Source: Megaleporinus macrocephalus
Taxonomy: Eukaryota; Chordata; Actinopteri; Characiformes; Anostomidae
NCBI GenBank assembly: GCA_021613375.1
Contig: CM038720.1
Location: 15,097,962 to 15,161,961, forward strand
Reading direction: 5' to 3'
Length of the DNA: 64,000 bases
Shown: piece by piece, positions 37,370 to 49,352 of the stretch
Numbering within the stretch: position 1 is the stretch's first letter
How the letters are laid out: every line of letters begins with the position of its first letter
Notes under the pieces: generated by a model
Seen by the model: only the letters and a program-made list of their open reading frames with translations
What the model was told of the DNA's origin: nothing
The model's database searches: none
Program-made: the position numbers and the translations under genes

Positions 37370-37952
37370 GTAATGTTTATTGCAAAAGACATGGTGCCCA
37401 CATATACAGTGGAAAAGTCAGACAGGTGGAAAAATACAGTGGAAAAGTTTTAGACCAGGAGTACGTGCTACCAAGCCGCAAATATTTTCCTGAAGTTGCC
37501 ACAACTGTATAACAACACACGCCAAATAATCAGTAGAGCTGGAGGAGGACGTGTTGTATCATGCCGCCACCACCGACCAGTGATCCAGTCGAACGATGCA
37601 GCCCTATGAGTTTGACGATACATTTTGTTAACGACTCCTGGGCTCTGCAAAGCGTCTGCCTTCAAACAGCAAAAAAAATCTTTTAATATCTAAAATCAGA
37701 TTTTTGGTGAAAAAATCTAAGATTTTTTTAAAGGCCATATCGCCCAGCTCTAGTGTCAAATAAAAGTTAAAAGTTGAAAGCAAAGTTTAAAGAAACCGAG
37801 GACATGAACCAGATATGTAGTGATACGTGATAAGCCCAGCTGCCAGTCATTGGATCTTCGTGTAGATGTTATGAAGAACCTAACAAGAAAATCAGATTTG
37901 GTGAGAAAATTGGATTTGGGCCACTTTTACCTGCTGTGCAAATATAGCCTAA

Positions 37953-39344
37953 GTGCCCCTGTTAACATAATAAGGACGCCCCCCAAACAGTCCATATTGT
38001 TTTCTCATGTGTAATGAGCAGACAAGCTATACTGCGATAGTAAACAAGGTACCGTCACTGGCATTTAGTCCGACAAGCTGCAGTTTCACCAGTTCACAAA
38101 TGTCCGTTATGCAATTATCGTCTGATCATGTGATGCTGTCCCTCCTCTAGGTGGAGCTTGTAAACATCCACAACAGCCTTAGCACGGTAGTGATTAGCAG
38201 GAATAACTTCAAACTTTTCAGTTCTGTCTGAACCAAAATAGCAGACCACTGCTAGGACCAAAGAACAAAAATTTGTTTCCACCAAAAGAGGTGGTCTCAG
38301 TCCAGATCCAGCTGAACCATTGTTCGGTTTGTGTACAGAAGAAAACACTTTCTGGATGGTTCAAATTTTCAGACTGTAATTTGTAAGTCAAATTTGTAAG
38401 TCAAAAGCCAACTTGAAAAAAAGGCATGAAAATGCAGAATCTTGTAGCCTATTTTCTGAGAAGATGAGGAGGAGAGAGGTGAGAGAGACATGTATTATAT
38501 AAAGCTATGTTTATACTTCACATGCGTTTAGAAGAAAAATGACAAAGTGGCTGTGGACCTCAGAACAACAGCGTTTCATTCAGAACAAATTAATTTAGAG
38601 GGAAATTAGCTAAGCAGGTTCGTCTCTACAGGTAAGTATATGTGAGCTCTACTGTGTTGGAAGTTTAATAAATATTACAAAAACACTGCAATGGCAGAAG
38701 CACTTCAGCGGTGTCAGGGATGTCTTGTGCTACACTAGTGCGCAGATGGCTGCCCCTTTACAAACCAATCAATGTCAAGTATACAGAGACGCAGCCCGCG
38801 TAGGTGATGACGGGTCCTTGGTAAGACTGCCTATAAAGACTCCTTCTAGGTAACACAAATAGAACAGGCGGTGCTGTGACTGGAAAGGTCCCTCCTCTTG
38901 CAATTGCAGCACGAAACTTGACAAGATGTAGCCAGTGGTGATGTGTCTCTTAAACCCTCAAACTTATAATTAAAAATATAATGTTTAAAAGCAAAATGCC
39001 CGCTAGCTTGGTTAACACTTGCTATTGTAACTAACTAAAATGACAACAAGCTTATTATAGCATCACACTTCTAATTAAAATATGCTTTATATAAACACTA
39101 TTTTTTATTTATAAACAGACACACAAATGTTTTATATATAAACACACACACATGTTTTACATATAAACACACACACACACATACTATATAGAAAATATCG
39201 CAATAGCGAATATTAGAATATAATGTTTCGTGACACTGTATAGATTTTCAAAAACACAGTTTCTATACACAGATTATTGTAGCATTGGCAAACATGTTCA
39301 TATAGTGATGTGTTTTAATAGTAAGATTTAAAAAATCGCTATAT
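37953..39344. other. Gene-free stretch
   Basis: No exon or RNA gene. A short tandem of ATTTGTAAGTCAA occurs twice near 38378-38405. Otherwise ordinary AT-rich DNA, with short (CA)n runs near 39120-39180. Confidence 0.45.
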
Positions 39345-39472
<128 letters not shown>

Positions 39473-42400
39473 TTTAATGAATCAACTGTTTTACACTTTA
39501 CAAGGTAATGAAGATAAATGCAAGTACATACACAACTTACATTCAAAACAAACTCTCAAAGCTCTGTTTTGCAACATTTTCATAATGATTTTTCTACTCC
39601 ATTTAGTATGTGCTCATAGAATTGTGGGTAACTGAGGGTCTGAAAGGATGCATCAACTGTGTCCTCGCAATCACTTTTAATGTAGGCTGCATTTTTAAAC
39701 TGTATACAAAGTGTCCTTCATTTTGGAACAGCCTTCTATGGTTGAGAAATGCAGCCTAGGCTTTGGAATGCAGCTTCTGCGATAAAATCATTTACCTTCA
39801 CGATCATATCACATGATTATTGTTTTTATTTACTTATTTTGCACTCGCAAGTGTGTGTATAAATTAAAAGGCACAAAAGTTTAAACGAGCAAATCCAGAC
39901 ATTTGATATTAAGCTAAAAAATATTTCCTTAATGATTCACTGTATCTACAGCATACGGAGTAATAAAATATGTCTGTTACAAGTGTTGTTTGCCGTAGAA
40001 TCTCATTTACCCACTTGCAAAAATTAGTATTCTTGTCACGAGTGTGTTCAATAAAAATAAGTTGCTAATAAATGAGAGGTTTCCACGTTAAGCATGTATA
40101 TGCCTTTTATATATTGGTAAAGAACAGGTACTATGTTCCATGCTGTATTTTATGTTGGAGGTCTCAGCGTTCTATGACAACTCCAGTGGGGTACGGTAAG
40201 CGCAGTTGCTGGGCTCAAAGCTCCAAGTTTGCCACAAGCACAAAATACAGCAGCGTTTGTCACTGGTCCTCCCCTGTGCTGCCAGGTCACATGGCTTTTT
40301 TGGAATGAAACAAACTCCTGTTAGCCTCAGCAGTGCTGTTTATATTTTAAGTTCAGTGATACAGAGAAGGCAGCAGACTAACTAAAGTTTAACTTTATTT
40401 GATTAGTGAGTCAGAGCACAGTTCTAGCAGTTGTTTTCCCTTTGGTTTGTCTTTTATTGAAAAAAAACAAAAAACTGTTCAAATCCTGCACTGTGATGTG
40501 TGAAATTAAAAAAGTAGTTACTGATGAAATGTCTGTCAAGAACTAAAAGCTCCTGGAATTTCTGAACTATTTTTTTTTTTTAGCAAACTTATGGTGTTGG
40601 CAGCATAAACTCATTAACCAATCACTGTTGCCTCTGCTGCTGGCATGACTATAAATAAAGAGGACAGGATTAGTTGTGTTCCAGCAATTAGAACTTTTTC
40701 ATAAATGTCAGAGAGATCAGAATCTATGAAAGCAGCTCATATGGAGCTACAAACAATGACTGAAACATGGAAGAACTTATTCAGCTTCTGAATGAAGTGA
40801 TGAAGCTCTGAGACGGTATAAAAAAAAAGAACAGTAGCCCAGTCGCTGTTTATCTGTTCTGCTAGGAACAGAGAAGTGCAATCTTCCTCAAACAGTTTTA
40901 GCTCCAGAAATGTGGTGGAGAAACTTCCCATTCTCTTTTCGCTTGTCCAGAGTGGAAAACATTCTGCATGTCACAGTTTGATACAACTGAAATATATTCT
41001 GCCCGTATATATTTTTCATTACATATGCGCTCCCCATTTTTCTTGTGGTTCCAACAACACAGTTCGCAAGAAATGACGTCACACCCAATGTGAACAGTTT
41101 TGATGCAATAAGGGTCACACTGGAACATTTTACACTGTCATGCAGGTTTTTCCACAAGCAGACCTATAAACCGGATTTTACCACTTTCATCTTTACTGAC
41201 CGGGTCGGGCTATGCTCCATTCTTGTATTAGATCTAAAAACATGTTTCTGTTCTTCCATTGTAAGAAGATAACTTGATACTAGGGGTCTGAAAACTGTTG
41301 AAAGCTGTTACTGAGAGACGGAATTAAAAAAAAAACTTGTGTTGAGTCCAGCCTTTAATTTCATTTAAGGTGTGGAGGGGAAAAATCCCAGCAGATTTCT
41401 TTGAAAATCTGAAAGCAAGTGAAATGAAAGGAAGCAGTTGTAAGCAACAACTTGGACAGGGTTACCAGATTTAGCATACGCCATTCAGCGTCTAGCTGCA
41501 GATGGCTGTAAGACCAAGCAATCATATCTACAAACCGATTTAGATATGCCAACCATGATGCACAACTACACAACAACTCGAGTCAAACTGCAAATGGTAA
41601 TACAGTCAAAACATTTTAACACTGCCCTGTTGACAGCAGACAGACACTGTGTCCTCCATTTGATCATTCTGTCCTCTATTGATGCTCAATGTCCTCAAGC
41701 ATGTCTCTGTGGGGAAAAAAAAAACATAGCACAGCATTTTGATTTTTTTTTTTTATCAAGCCCTTTAAAAATCCATCTGGTGGCTCGATTAGAGCAATTA
41801 AGGCCTTTAATCGGGGAGATGTGAGGAAGTGAAGACAGGATGTGGCACACTGGGCTTTGCGTGCCCCTTTTTGTACGCTGATTACAGACTGCACTCATTC
41901 ACACACACTGTCTCATAAAAAGGGTCCACAGCAGAAAGCTGAGTGGCGAGCGCTTTTACTGTTCTTAAACGGAGCTACGAATTTAACACTTCACACCCCA
42001 CCTCACTTAACCTCCCCCGCCAACACACACACACACATCTACACAAGCTGCCTTTTTCCCTCCTCAGTGTCGATCAGTGCCAAATAATACTCCATTTCCA
42101 CAAACAGCCCCTTATTTCGCTTGGATTGTTACACCGAGGGAATTTGTGTTTTATGCCTGCCATCACACTGCCAGAGTCTGATTGGAAATTTAATAAGCAA
42201 GCTCAGGAGATGTTCTCACTCTCTCTCCCAGTCTCTTGCTCGCTCTCCCTCACCCTCCATTCAGAGGCTGAGGTCTATAAAAACGAGCAGGTCTCAACGT
42301 ATTGGTAAATTAAAGTGCCTCAGTGTAGGAGTCCCATGCCTAGGCGACACCTAGAAAGAGGAACAGCCAGCCCTTGAATCAATGACCTCATTAAGGAACT

Positions 42401-42660
42401 GTATTAAGTCCAAATACATCGCTCTATGGAAGGGAAATGATGGTGGGAATTTGTTGGGTTCCTCTTCATTTAGAGCTCTAGTGTTTTTTAGCTATGACCC
42501 CTCCACCCCCCGCACAGTCTCCTCACAATATTGGTTTAAATTATTAACTGCATTCCTTTATGGGTGTGCATGGCCTGCACTGAAAAAAAACCCTCTCGCT
42601 CTCGTTTTCTCCCGGGGTGGCTGCCTCCGTAAAAAAGCTCTCCATGTTATTTAATACAGC
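39473..42660. other. Gene-free stretch
   Basis: No exon or RNA gene was recognised. Open frames at 41842-42308 plus overlap a CpG- and CT-richer block (41940-42350) that looks conserved-like but has no protein motif. Confidence 0.4.
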
Positions 42661-42679
42661 AGCCAACAGCGGTGCCACA

Positions 42680-42960
42680 TAATCTGAACACCCTAAATCA
42701 ACTGGCAGCTCCACCGTGAATGTGCGATCGCATGCGTATCCTTATTAATGAGATGAAAGCAGTAGATTGCATTTCTGTAGCCCGCAGGAGCGAAGCTACG
42801 AATCTCGTTACTGAGCTTACGGATTTAAAAAGAATTAACTGGAATCATATTAGAGATGTTATGAGGCTTTTCTGATGATCTACTGATCAGATGAAAAATA
42901 ATTGAGGCTTTAAATGCTCATTTTTCTCTTGTTTAAAATGGCATATAAATACTGTATTCT
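42680..42960. promoter_or_regulatory. Enhancer-like conserved-looking block
   Basis: Homeodomain-type words (TTATTAATGAG, AAAAATAATTGAGG, TTTAAATGCTCATTT) are mixed with unusual CpG-bearing words (GTGCGATCGCATGCG, GAAGCTACGAATCTCG). No repeat ends or coding signal. Inferred from texture only. Confidence 0.3.
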
Positions 42961-44319
42961 CATTTATATGAAAAGAGCATCTACTCATTACAGTGGCTGT
43001 GTAATATATGACACAGCATGTGAATATTGCACTTACATATTACAAATATCTAGCACAGAGGTAGCCGAATATTGTTTACACATTATATGTTAACAGTTTA
43101 TAGAGTGAATATTTTGCATGGTTCCCATTTAAGTCAACATGCAGTTTATTCATTTCAAGATCACTTGATGTTCTACATTAATATCTGATACCAATTAAGT
43201 GGAAGCTGATTTAAAAAAGCAACTAGTACATATGTACGTAACAAGGTTAAAAAATATACATTTTGTTGCTATGATGAGAGACCTTTGCTCACGCTGTTAG
43301 CTCTTTTTCTCAACACCTAGCGCAGTTCTCCTAGCACAGTCTGAAGTATGCTCACCGAGCTATTTCCAATCCCCTATGTAGTCATATTTGCTGACGTATC
43401 ACCACATTTGTGACAGAAGCCCTGCAGGGCTATGTGATGAACTGCCACCTTATTGCCAGCTAGCTCCCTCCTGCGGCAACAAATCACACATACGTACCTC
43501 TAGCTCAACCACCCCAAAATACAGGCATGACCACATCATGAATGCAAAGGCAAAGACAAGCACAACGAATCACATTTATATAAAGATAAATAAATAGAGA
43601 AAGGTAGAGGCCATAAATGATGTTTTGCATAAAACTATAACCCAGCATGAATACATACTGCCAAGGGCTCCCACCCAAATCATGTCATCAGTAACTATCA
43701 ATAGGACACTAATTCAAGCAATTAAATGAAGACAATGCAGCAAACAAAAACAAACAAAAAAAAACATGGGGGTACTGTGAAGAGGTCACGCAAAAAGCGA
43801 TGAACCAGAATGTGAGAATACACAGAGGAAACCTCCATCTGGGATTCCATTTGTATCACACCTGGGGGGAGCCCTGACAGCAGATGGATCCTCCCATCAG
43901 ATGGGCGTTATGCTCTCCATTTTGACAGCTGCCCCACCCATTCACTAGCCCTCACTGTGAGCCAACATTGCTTGTGTGCCTCTAGAGCCAGCCCTGCCCC
44001 TGGACTCCTTTTCTGGGATTCACCTTTCTGTCCCAGACTGACCATCTTGCACAGGTGGAACCATTAAACAGGGTCATCTGTTCTGTCTGCATTGCCATGT
44101 GTTGGCGAAGGTCAACCGTCTGTTCAATTATATTACAACAAGAGCCAGAGAACAATGGGGCAGTAATATTCTAAGACAACAATCATATAAGATTTTTGGG
44201 GACAATGTATGAAACTACCTTATTTCTGTTGTCGTAATGTACATGTTAATTGTCATTTTGCCATTTTATATTTACCAGAGTTATTACTGTTGATTTGTTG
44301 TACTATTTATGTTTAACAA

Positions 44320-44345
44320 CAGTTATATATATATAAATATATATA
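44320..44345. repeat. Short TA-rich tract
   Basis: TATATATATATAAATATATATA, immediately followed by a small duplication of GGAAACTAGG (44347 and 44362). Confidence 0.7.
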
Positions 44346-44734
44346 GGAAACTAGGAAAAAGGAAACTAGGAGCTGGTTACCATTAGCTTCACAGGGAAGA
44401 TAGCAACTCTACTCACAACAGAAACAAATTAGCTTCTGACTAAATAAACTATTAAACTATAAACACAAATTCAAATAACAATGACTGAAATCTGAGGTAG
44501 TGTGATCAAGTCACGGTGATCAAGTATGTATATTCACGTTAGTAGGCTACAGGCCCAACTAACAAAATCATTGAACTAAATCAGTCTTCATGAATTTATG
44601 GACTTAGCAAAATTAAGATTTCTCTCCTACTACAGAATGGCAATTACACAGCTTAACAATTAAGAACTTCTTCCCACTTAGACTATCATGGTTAGAGTTC
44701 CCTATAATGATAGATTTTAGTATAACTTAACAAG

Positions 44735-44778
44735 AATCAAGTTTATACTTATATATGTTTATACTTATATATGTTTGT
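44735..44778. repeat. 16-bp tandem duplication
   Basis: TTTATACTTATATATG occurs twice head to tail. Likely slippage. Confidence 0.7.
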
Positions 44779-45409
44779 TTTTCTCAGCGTCTTACTATTG
44801 ATGTTATTAGTAGTTAAATAAACAAGACTGTATGCTACTCATGAAAAACAACTGTGGTCCTGGTTGAAAAAGTTTCGAATTTGCTAGACACATTCTCGGT
44901 TTCATAAGCCATAAAAAGCAGGGTAAAAACAGTAGCAGTTAAATTTGTCAGTGCTTTTTGGTAATTCCTCCCTAATATGCAGCATTACCTCTTACGAAAG
45001 GTGTAAAGAGTAGCATACACAGCACAGTAGTGGTACAGTACTGCCATTACCCATACACCCCCTACTCCCACCCCTTTCATAAAGAGACCTCATTGAATTC
45101 TGCCAGCACAGTCCATCACAGCATGTCTAATGCACATGCACCTAGGAGAGCATCATTTATTTCCCATTGCAGCATAGGCTGTTAGAAGGCCGGCTGTACC
45201 CCGCCGCGATGGCTGCAGAGGCATGACACAGAGCCTGTTTCATCGTGCCCTCAACACACGGAAAACACCCTCTGAAAATGACTGGCTTTGTGTGCCACCA
45301 ACTAAGAGCTGTCAACAAAGACAATACCAGCAGAAACGAATCAATGGGCCCCGAGTCAAAGTGGGAGGGAGGGGAAGGGCCTAGAAACAAAAGAGAGGAG
45401 AAAGAGACA

Positions 45410-45620
45410 AACTGCGTTAATTAATTTTCCATCTGGGTGTGCGCTAAGGCATCGTGGCCAAGACGAATGATCTCATTTGTAGTGAGAAGCTCAGAGGCGG
45501 AGGCAAACAAACCTGAACACCAACACAAAGCCTTCATCCCGGGATTTATCATGGCACAGCAGAATTCACGATTAGGATACATACAAATGGGCATATCCAC
45601 ACTGAATGAAAGACAGTAAC
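45410..45620. promoter_or_regulatory. Enhancer-like conserved-looking block
   Basis: It begins with GTTAATTAATTTTCCATCTG, a homeodomain-rich word, and stays free of repeats with several CpGs (GGCATCGTGGCCAAGACGAA). Both strands are open for 60-72 codons without a protein motif. Conserved non-coding sequence is the likely reading. Confidence 0.28.
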
Positions 45621-46084
45621 CAAAACAAAGCCTGTACATGTTTGGGGCATTGCTTTACCTGTTGGAGATATAGTATGTCTCTATGCGTGCAAAATATGTG
45701 CACTAAAAGAGGATGCAGGGAAAAACTATATCTTAAGCCAGGCAAATGATCAAAGCCACTAGCTCAGTTTAAGCTGGATACACAAGTGTTCTGGTTTCCA
45801 TTTTCAGATTGTCAAATTTCTATGGAAGATTGATGTATGGTGGGCCGACCACTTGATGCCAATTGAACCTACCTGACATGATATAAAGGTGATATTTCAT
45901 TTTGACAGAAGGCTCGCTATGAGTTCATATCCATCCAGAAAACTCAAGACAGCCACAAATCACAATCCAGGCAGCCGTCAGAGAAACAAAATGCTAAAGT
46001 CATAGTCATTAGGTCATTAAGATTAACTACACTGTCACAGCAGAGAGGCGCTACAGGTCCATTAAATATATTTTTATGTATCTG

Positions 46085-46320
46085 TCACGTTCTTAATTTG
46101 CATAGCGTGAGTAATGAGACGGGGATAAACAAATAACGTGACGCACTTGAATTTATCAAAGAGGTGTGCGGTCCCAGAGGACGCTCCGTATGCAGCAGTT
46201 TAATAGGCACTCATCGCCAAATGGGGTCTCATGAAATGCAACAAAAAAGCCTGGTTATGACTTTGATGCTAATCAAGCAAATAATTATAGGGAAGGCATA
46301 ACTGGCAAGATGGCTTGAAT
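46085..46320. promoter_or_regulatory. Candidate enhancer with POU, forkhead and TCF-type sites
   Basis: Within 70 bp lie AATTTGCATA (46095-46104, octamer-like), ATAAACAAATA (46125-46135, forkhead-like) and TTATCAAAG (near 46153-46161, TCF/LEF-like). Further on are AATCAAGCAAATAATTATAG and CpG-bearing words. This density of developmental factor sites with no coding signal suggests a distal enhancer. Function is inferred. Confidence 0.38.
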
Positions 46321-46644
46321 GAGTTAAAGGGTTTCAGCTTGGAAATGCCATCTACCCTAACATGTACCCCTGAGGAATGCCACTCAAGCAGGCAGTGTCA
46401 GCACTTCACATCTGTCAGGTTCAGCACAAAGACGTAACAGACCTCGAAACCTCTACACGCCACAGCTTCCAGACTGAGGAGAAAACTCAACCACTGGCAG
46501 TTAGCAAAAGTGCAGTAAGGGAAGAGTTGTATTTATAAGAACTTGTCAAGCAAGGACAAGTTGACGCACCTCACGCCTGAATAACTGACCTTCATAGCAG
46601 GATACAGCACTGCATATTCCACTCGTTTATCAGACAGCAGGGTT

Positions 46645-46664
46645 TGTGTGTGTGTGTATGTGCG
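46645..46664. repeat. Short (TG)n tract
   Basis: Interrupted TG repeat (TGTGTGTGTGTATGTGCGTG). Confidence 0.8.
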
Positions 46665-47329
46665 TGGGTAAGACAGAGAGAGTGGCGAGGCCATGCACAG
46701 TTGGTGAGCGGACGCGAGCTCCCAGAGCCAGCTGCTGGGGAAGAGTGGGCCTGCTGAAGGCATCTGTTCCGGGTGCTTCCATGGGGCACCATCCACAGCC
46801 AAGAACGCTGCCGTGCTGGAAATTGAAGCCAGAGCATCATATTGACACCTGTTCAGTGAATTATTAATGTTTGTAAAGGCCGTTTCAGTTGGTGCTCGTA
46901 CACACATGTGAGAGCCGTGTTAGATGATCTGTCAAAACAACTTCAAAAAATCTTTACAATGCCTTTCTTGACAATTTGCACTGGGCAAATCAAAAGTAAA
47001 CATAACCTACAAAGAAAACAAAAACAAGAAACATCCTCTTCCACAAAATAAAAACAGTGCCATTAGGTTATACAGTCCTATAAGAAACCCCTGTGAGGAA
47101 CAGTGTACGGTCGACAGTAACTAAAACGCCCCAGAGAAGCAAAATGGCAGACGACTTCATCAATAACTTCAACGCTCTTGATGTTTACAAATGTCATTAA
47201 ATACAGCATAATCGCCATTACACTGTATGCATAACGCATTGACCTTTCAATTTTAGAGCTCTGCTTTTACCTGACAGTATTGCAGCATCTGGTTCTTGCT
47301 GTAATAGAGAGAGCAGTGTGTCAATGGGC

Positions 47330-47440
47330 TGTATATGACCTTCAGACGTTCCCCTGGCTCCGTGAAGGAGGATTTGCATATTTACTAATATGCTTGCCAT
47401 GAAAGCCACTAACAAAAGTGGCACAAAAGCCAGTTAATGC
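47330..47440. promoter_or_regulatory. Octamer-containing conserved-looking block
   Basis: ATTTGCATATTTACTAATAT at 47372-47391 combines an octamer-type site with a second TATGC half-site, a POU-dimer-like arrangement. It is followed by GCCAGTTAATGCAACC. No repeat or coding signal. Confidence 0.3.
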
Positions 47441-49322
47441 AACCTTCCTTGTTGTAATGGGTAAATCAAATTATTCTTTGCTCGCTAATATTTTAATATG
47501 TATCACAGCATATGTGCAATGCATATGAGACAGAACCTCCATTAGGTCGGTCATGTGTGTGCGAGGCACCATTTGAATAAATGACAGGGGGCTTGTTTTA
47601 AAACCCAGACAAGAAGCAAGCCATATAGGGTGTCCAGTCATGCAGATTTGACTTTGATCATGGGATCGTGTTTTAAAAGGTCTTACCTCTCTTTCCTTTG
47701 TTCGCAATCAGACTGCACCAGCCTGCCACTGACCCCTACACTACACGAGCCAATACAAACACAAAAACATCTGGCAGAAAAAAACAGATGCTACAGATGC
47801 TACTCGGACTATGGAGGCCGAGACACAAGTCCTTTTCAGTACGTTAAGTTAGGAGGCTGAATGGCCCTAGGCACACACCCCTAATATCCAAAAGGATTAT
47901 CAGCTAGCAGCAGCAGCTTGGTTTCAATGATGTGCTACAGATGGACAATGGGCTTTGATACTGTAGACAGCAGCAGATCGCCTGAGGGGAGAGGAATCAA
48001 TATCAGCTGGAGGTTGATAACATAGTGCCATTGACTTCTGATTATCGCCCACTGCTCAACCACAACAACAACAACGACTTTTATTCCTCTTACACACGTA
48101 CACCTACACATGCACACACACACACCATTATCCTTTTTTTGTTTGTAGATCCCAACAATAAGAATTCAGAGACACTATTTCGCTCAGTAGTGTGAAAACG
48201 GTCAGACAGCAACATGTCTAAAGCTGGATTCAGGCAGGGGAGCGTAACACCAAAACATCAAACACTCCTACAGCCAAAACACCAGCTATATCCTACACGT
48301 CCCACAGCGCAAATCATGCTGTTTCTGCTGTGGTTTGTTTATTATTCTGTGTGGATCTATGTCCAGTTGAAAAATGTTAACCTAAATTATTTTTATTTTT
48401 GATGCACAATAAGAGCGAGTTTCTTTAGTCCACTATGTACAGTGAAATGTGACATTTTCAATACCCAATGCTGTCCATAAAGATTTCCTCCATTCCTCCA
48501 TCCAGATTCACAGGTCTTCATAAATCAGTTGCAGCTTTTTTGCAAAATAAGTTCCACTGTCTGGAGGTTCGGCGTGGACCAGTATCCTAAAAACATTCCA
48601 GTTCTAAGCTGCTTGACTGTAGAAACACCAATTGGAGCTTCTTATAAAGACAATTCTTATCAAATCGCAGCAAGTGCCACAAAAAGAAAGGAAACCCTTA
48701 TCTTTGGAGGCATCTCCTAAACAACAGTCCATGAGGTCCCAGTGCTACTGTGTTTGTGACTTTGACTAGCAAAGCTATATCTCACAGTTCCATCTGGCAG
48801 GTCTTTCAAGAGTGACAGACCAAAAGGCTGTCAGGCTCCTGCACCAGTGGCTGTCTGAATAATGCCTGCCTTGTGGAATAACTACGATTCAGTCAAGATT
48901 CGCACAAGCTCCATAGCCTTCACATGTCAAGCTGAGTTTTGCGTTTGAACAGTATATTAATTCTGAAGGAGACAAATATGCTTGTGCAGTCTTCTCGGCG
49001 GCGACGGGACACACCATCAGCTCTCTTTTCTTCTGCTATCTGCCTGTGCGATGGATCGTCCTGCGTGGATTATGTACCCCTCCCTTTTTTATTTGAACTG
49101 GTTCGGAGGGAAAGCCAGCAGGGCAGCTGTGAAGGAATAGGGCTGAGATAGGGATTGATTTTACTTTAGTGGGGATGCCCTGTACTGTTAGGCCAACGAC
49201 TGGAATATAGGGGGAAAAAAAACACATTTACTCTGAGATGGAGGCCACAAAGGCCACAATGATGCCAGTAATAAAAAAGATGACCGTAATGGTGCTAATG
49301 GTGGTGGCAACCATCACTGTAA
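47441..49322. other. Gene-free stretch
   Basis: No exon or RNA gene recognised. A (CA)n run at about 48112-48124 is present. Short open frames lack motifs. Confidence 0.45.
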
Positions 49323-49323
49323 C

Positions 49324-49352
49324 GATGATGATGATGATGATAATGATGATGA
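49324..49352. repeat. (GAT)n trinucleotide repeat
   Basis: About nine GAT/AAT units (GATGATGATGATGATGATAA and onward), interrupted once. Confidence 0.9.

Larger units (their letters stand above)
36515..37752 (+). mobile_element. Deleted hAT transposon with transposase remnants
   Basis: The termini TAGAGCTGGGCGATAAATCG and ATATCGCCCAGCTCTA are inverted repeats. The 8-bp flanks GTGTAAAA (36507-36514) and GTGTCAAA (37753-37760) differ at one base, so this is a bona fide hAT insertion. On the plus strand it keeps pieces of a BED-finger transposase: a VCPVCLEL zinc-knuckle-like segment near 36695, GNRTNLFQHLKQMW at 36798-36839, IAKDMVPTYTVE from 37379, and a stretch like PRSTCYQAANIF further on. 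The catalytic core is missing and frames shift between pieces, so it is inactive. A smaller element sits inside it at 36966. Confidence 0.88.
36207..37949. mobile_element. Harbinger-like MITE, outer shell of a three-level nest
   Basis: The left end GGCTTATGTTCACACAGCAG, continuing GTCAAAGTGGGCCAAATCTG, and the right end (reverse complement GGCTATATTTGCACAGCAGG, then TAAAAGTGGCCCAAATCC) form inverted repeats of about 45 bp with scattered mismatches. A TAA trinucleotide flanks both ends (36204-36206 and 37950-37952), fitting the 3-bp TWA target of PIF/Harbinger elements. The shell was about 0.5 kb before a 1.24-kb hAT element inserted into it at 36515. It has no transposase. Confidence 0.65.

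Noticed and set aside
47868..47886. String CACACACCCCTAAT resembling a hAT right end
   Set aside because: No matching left end or 8-bp duplication nearby.
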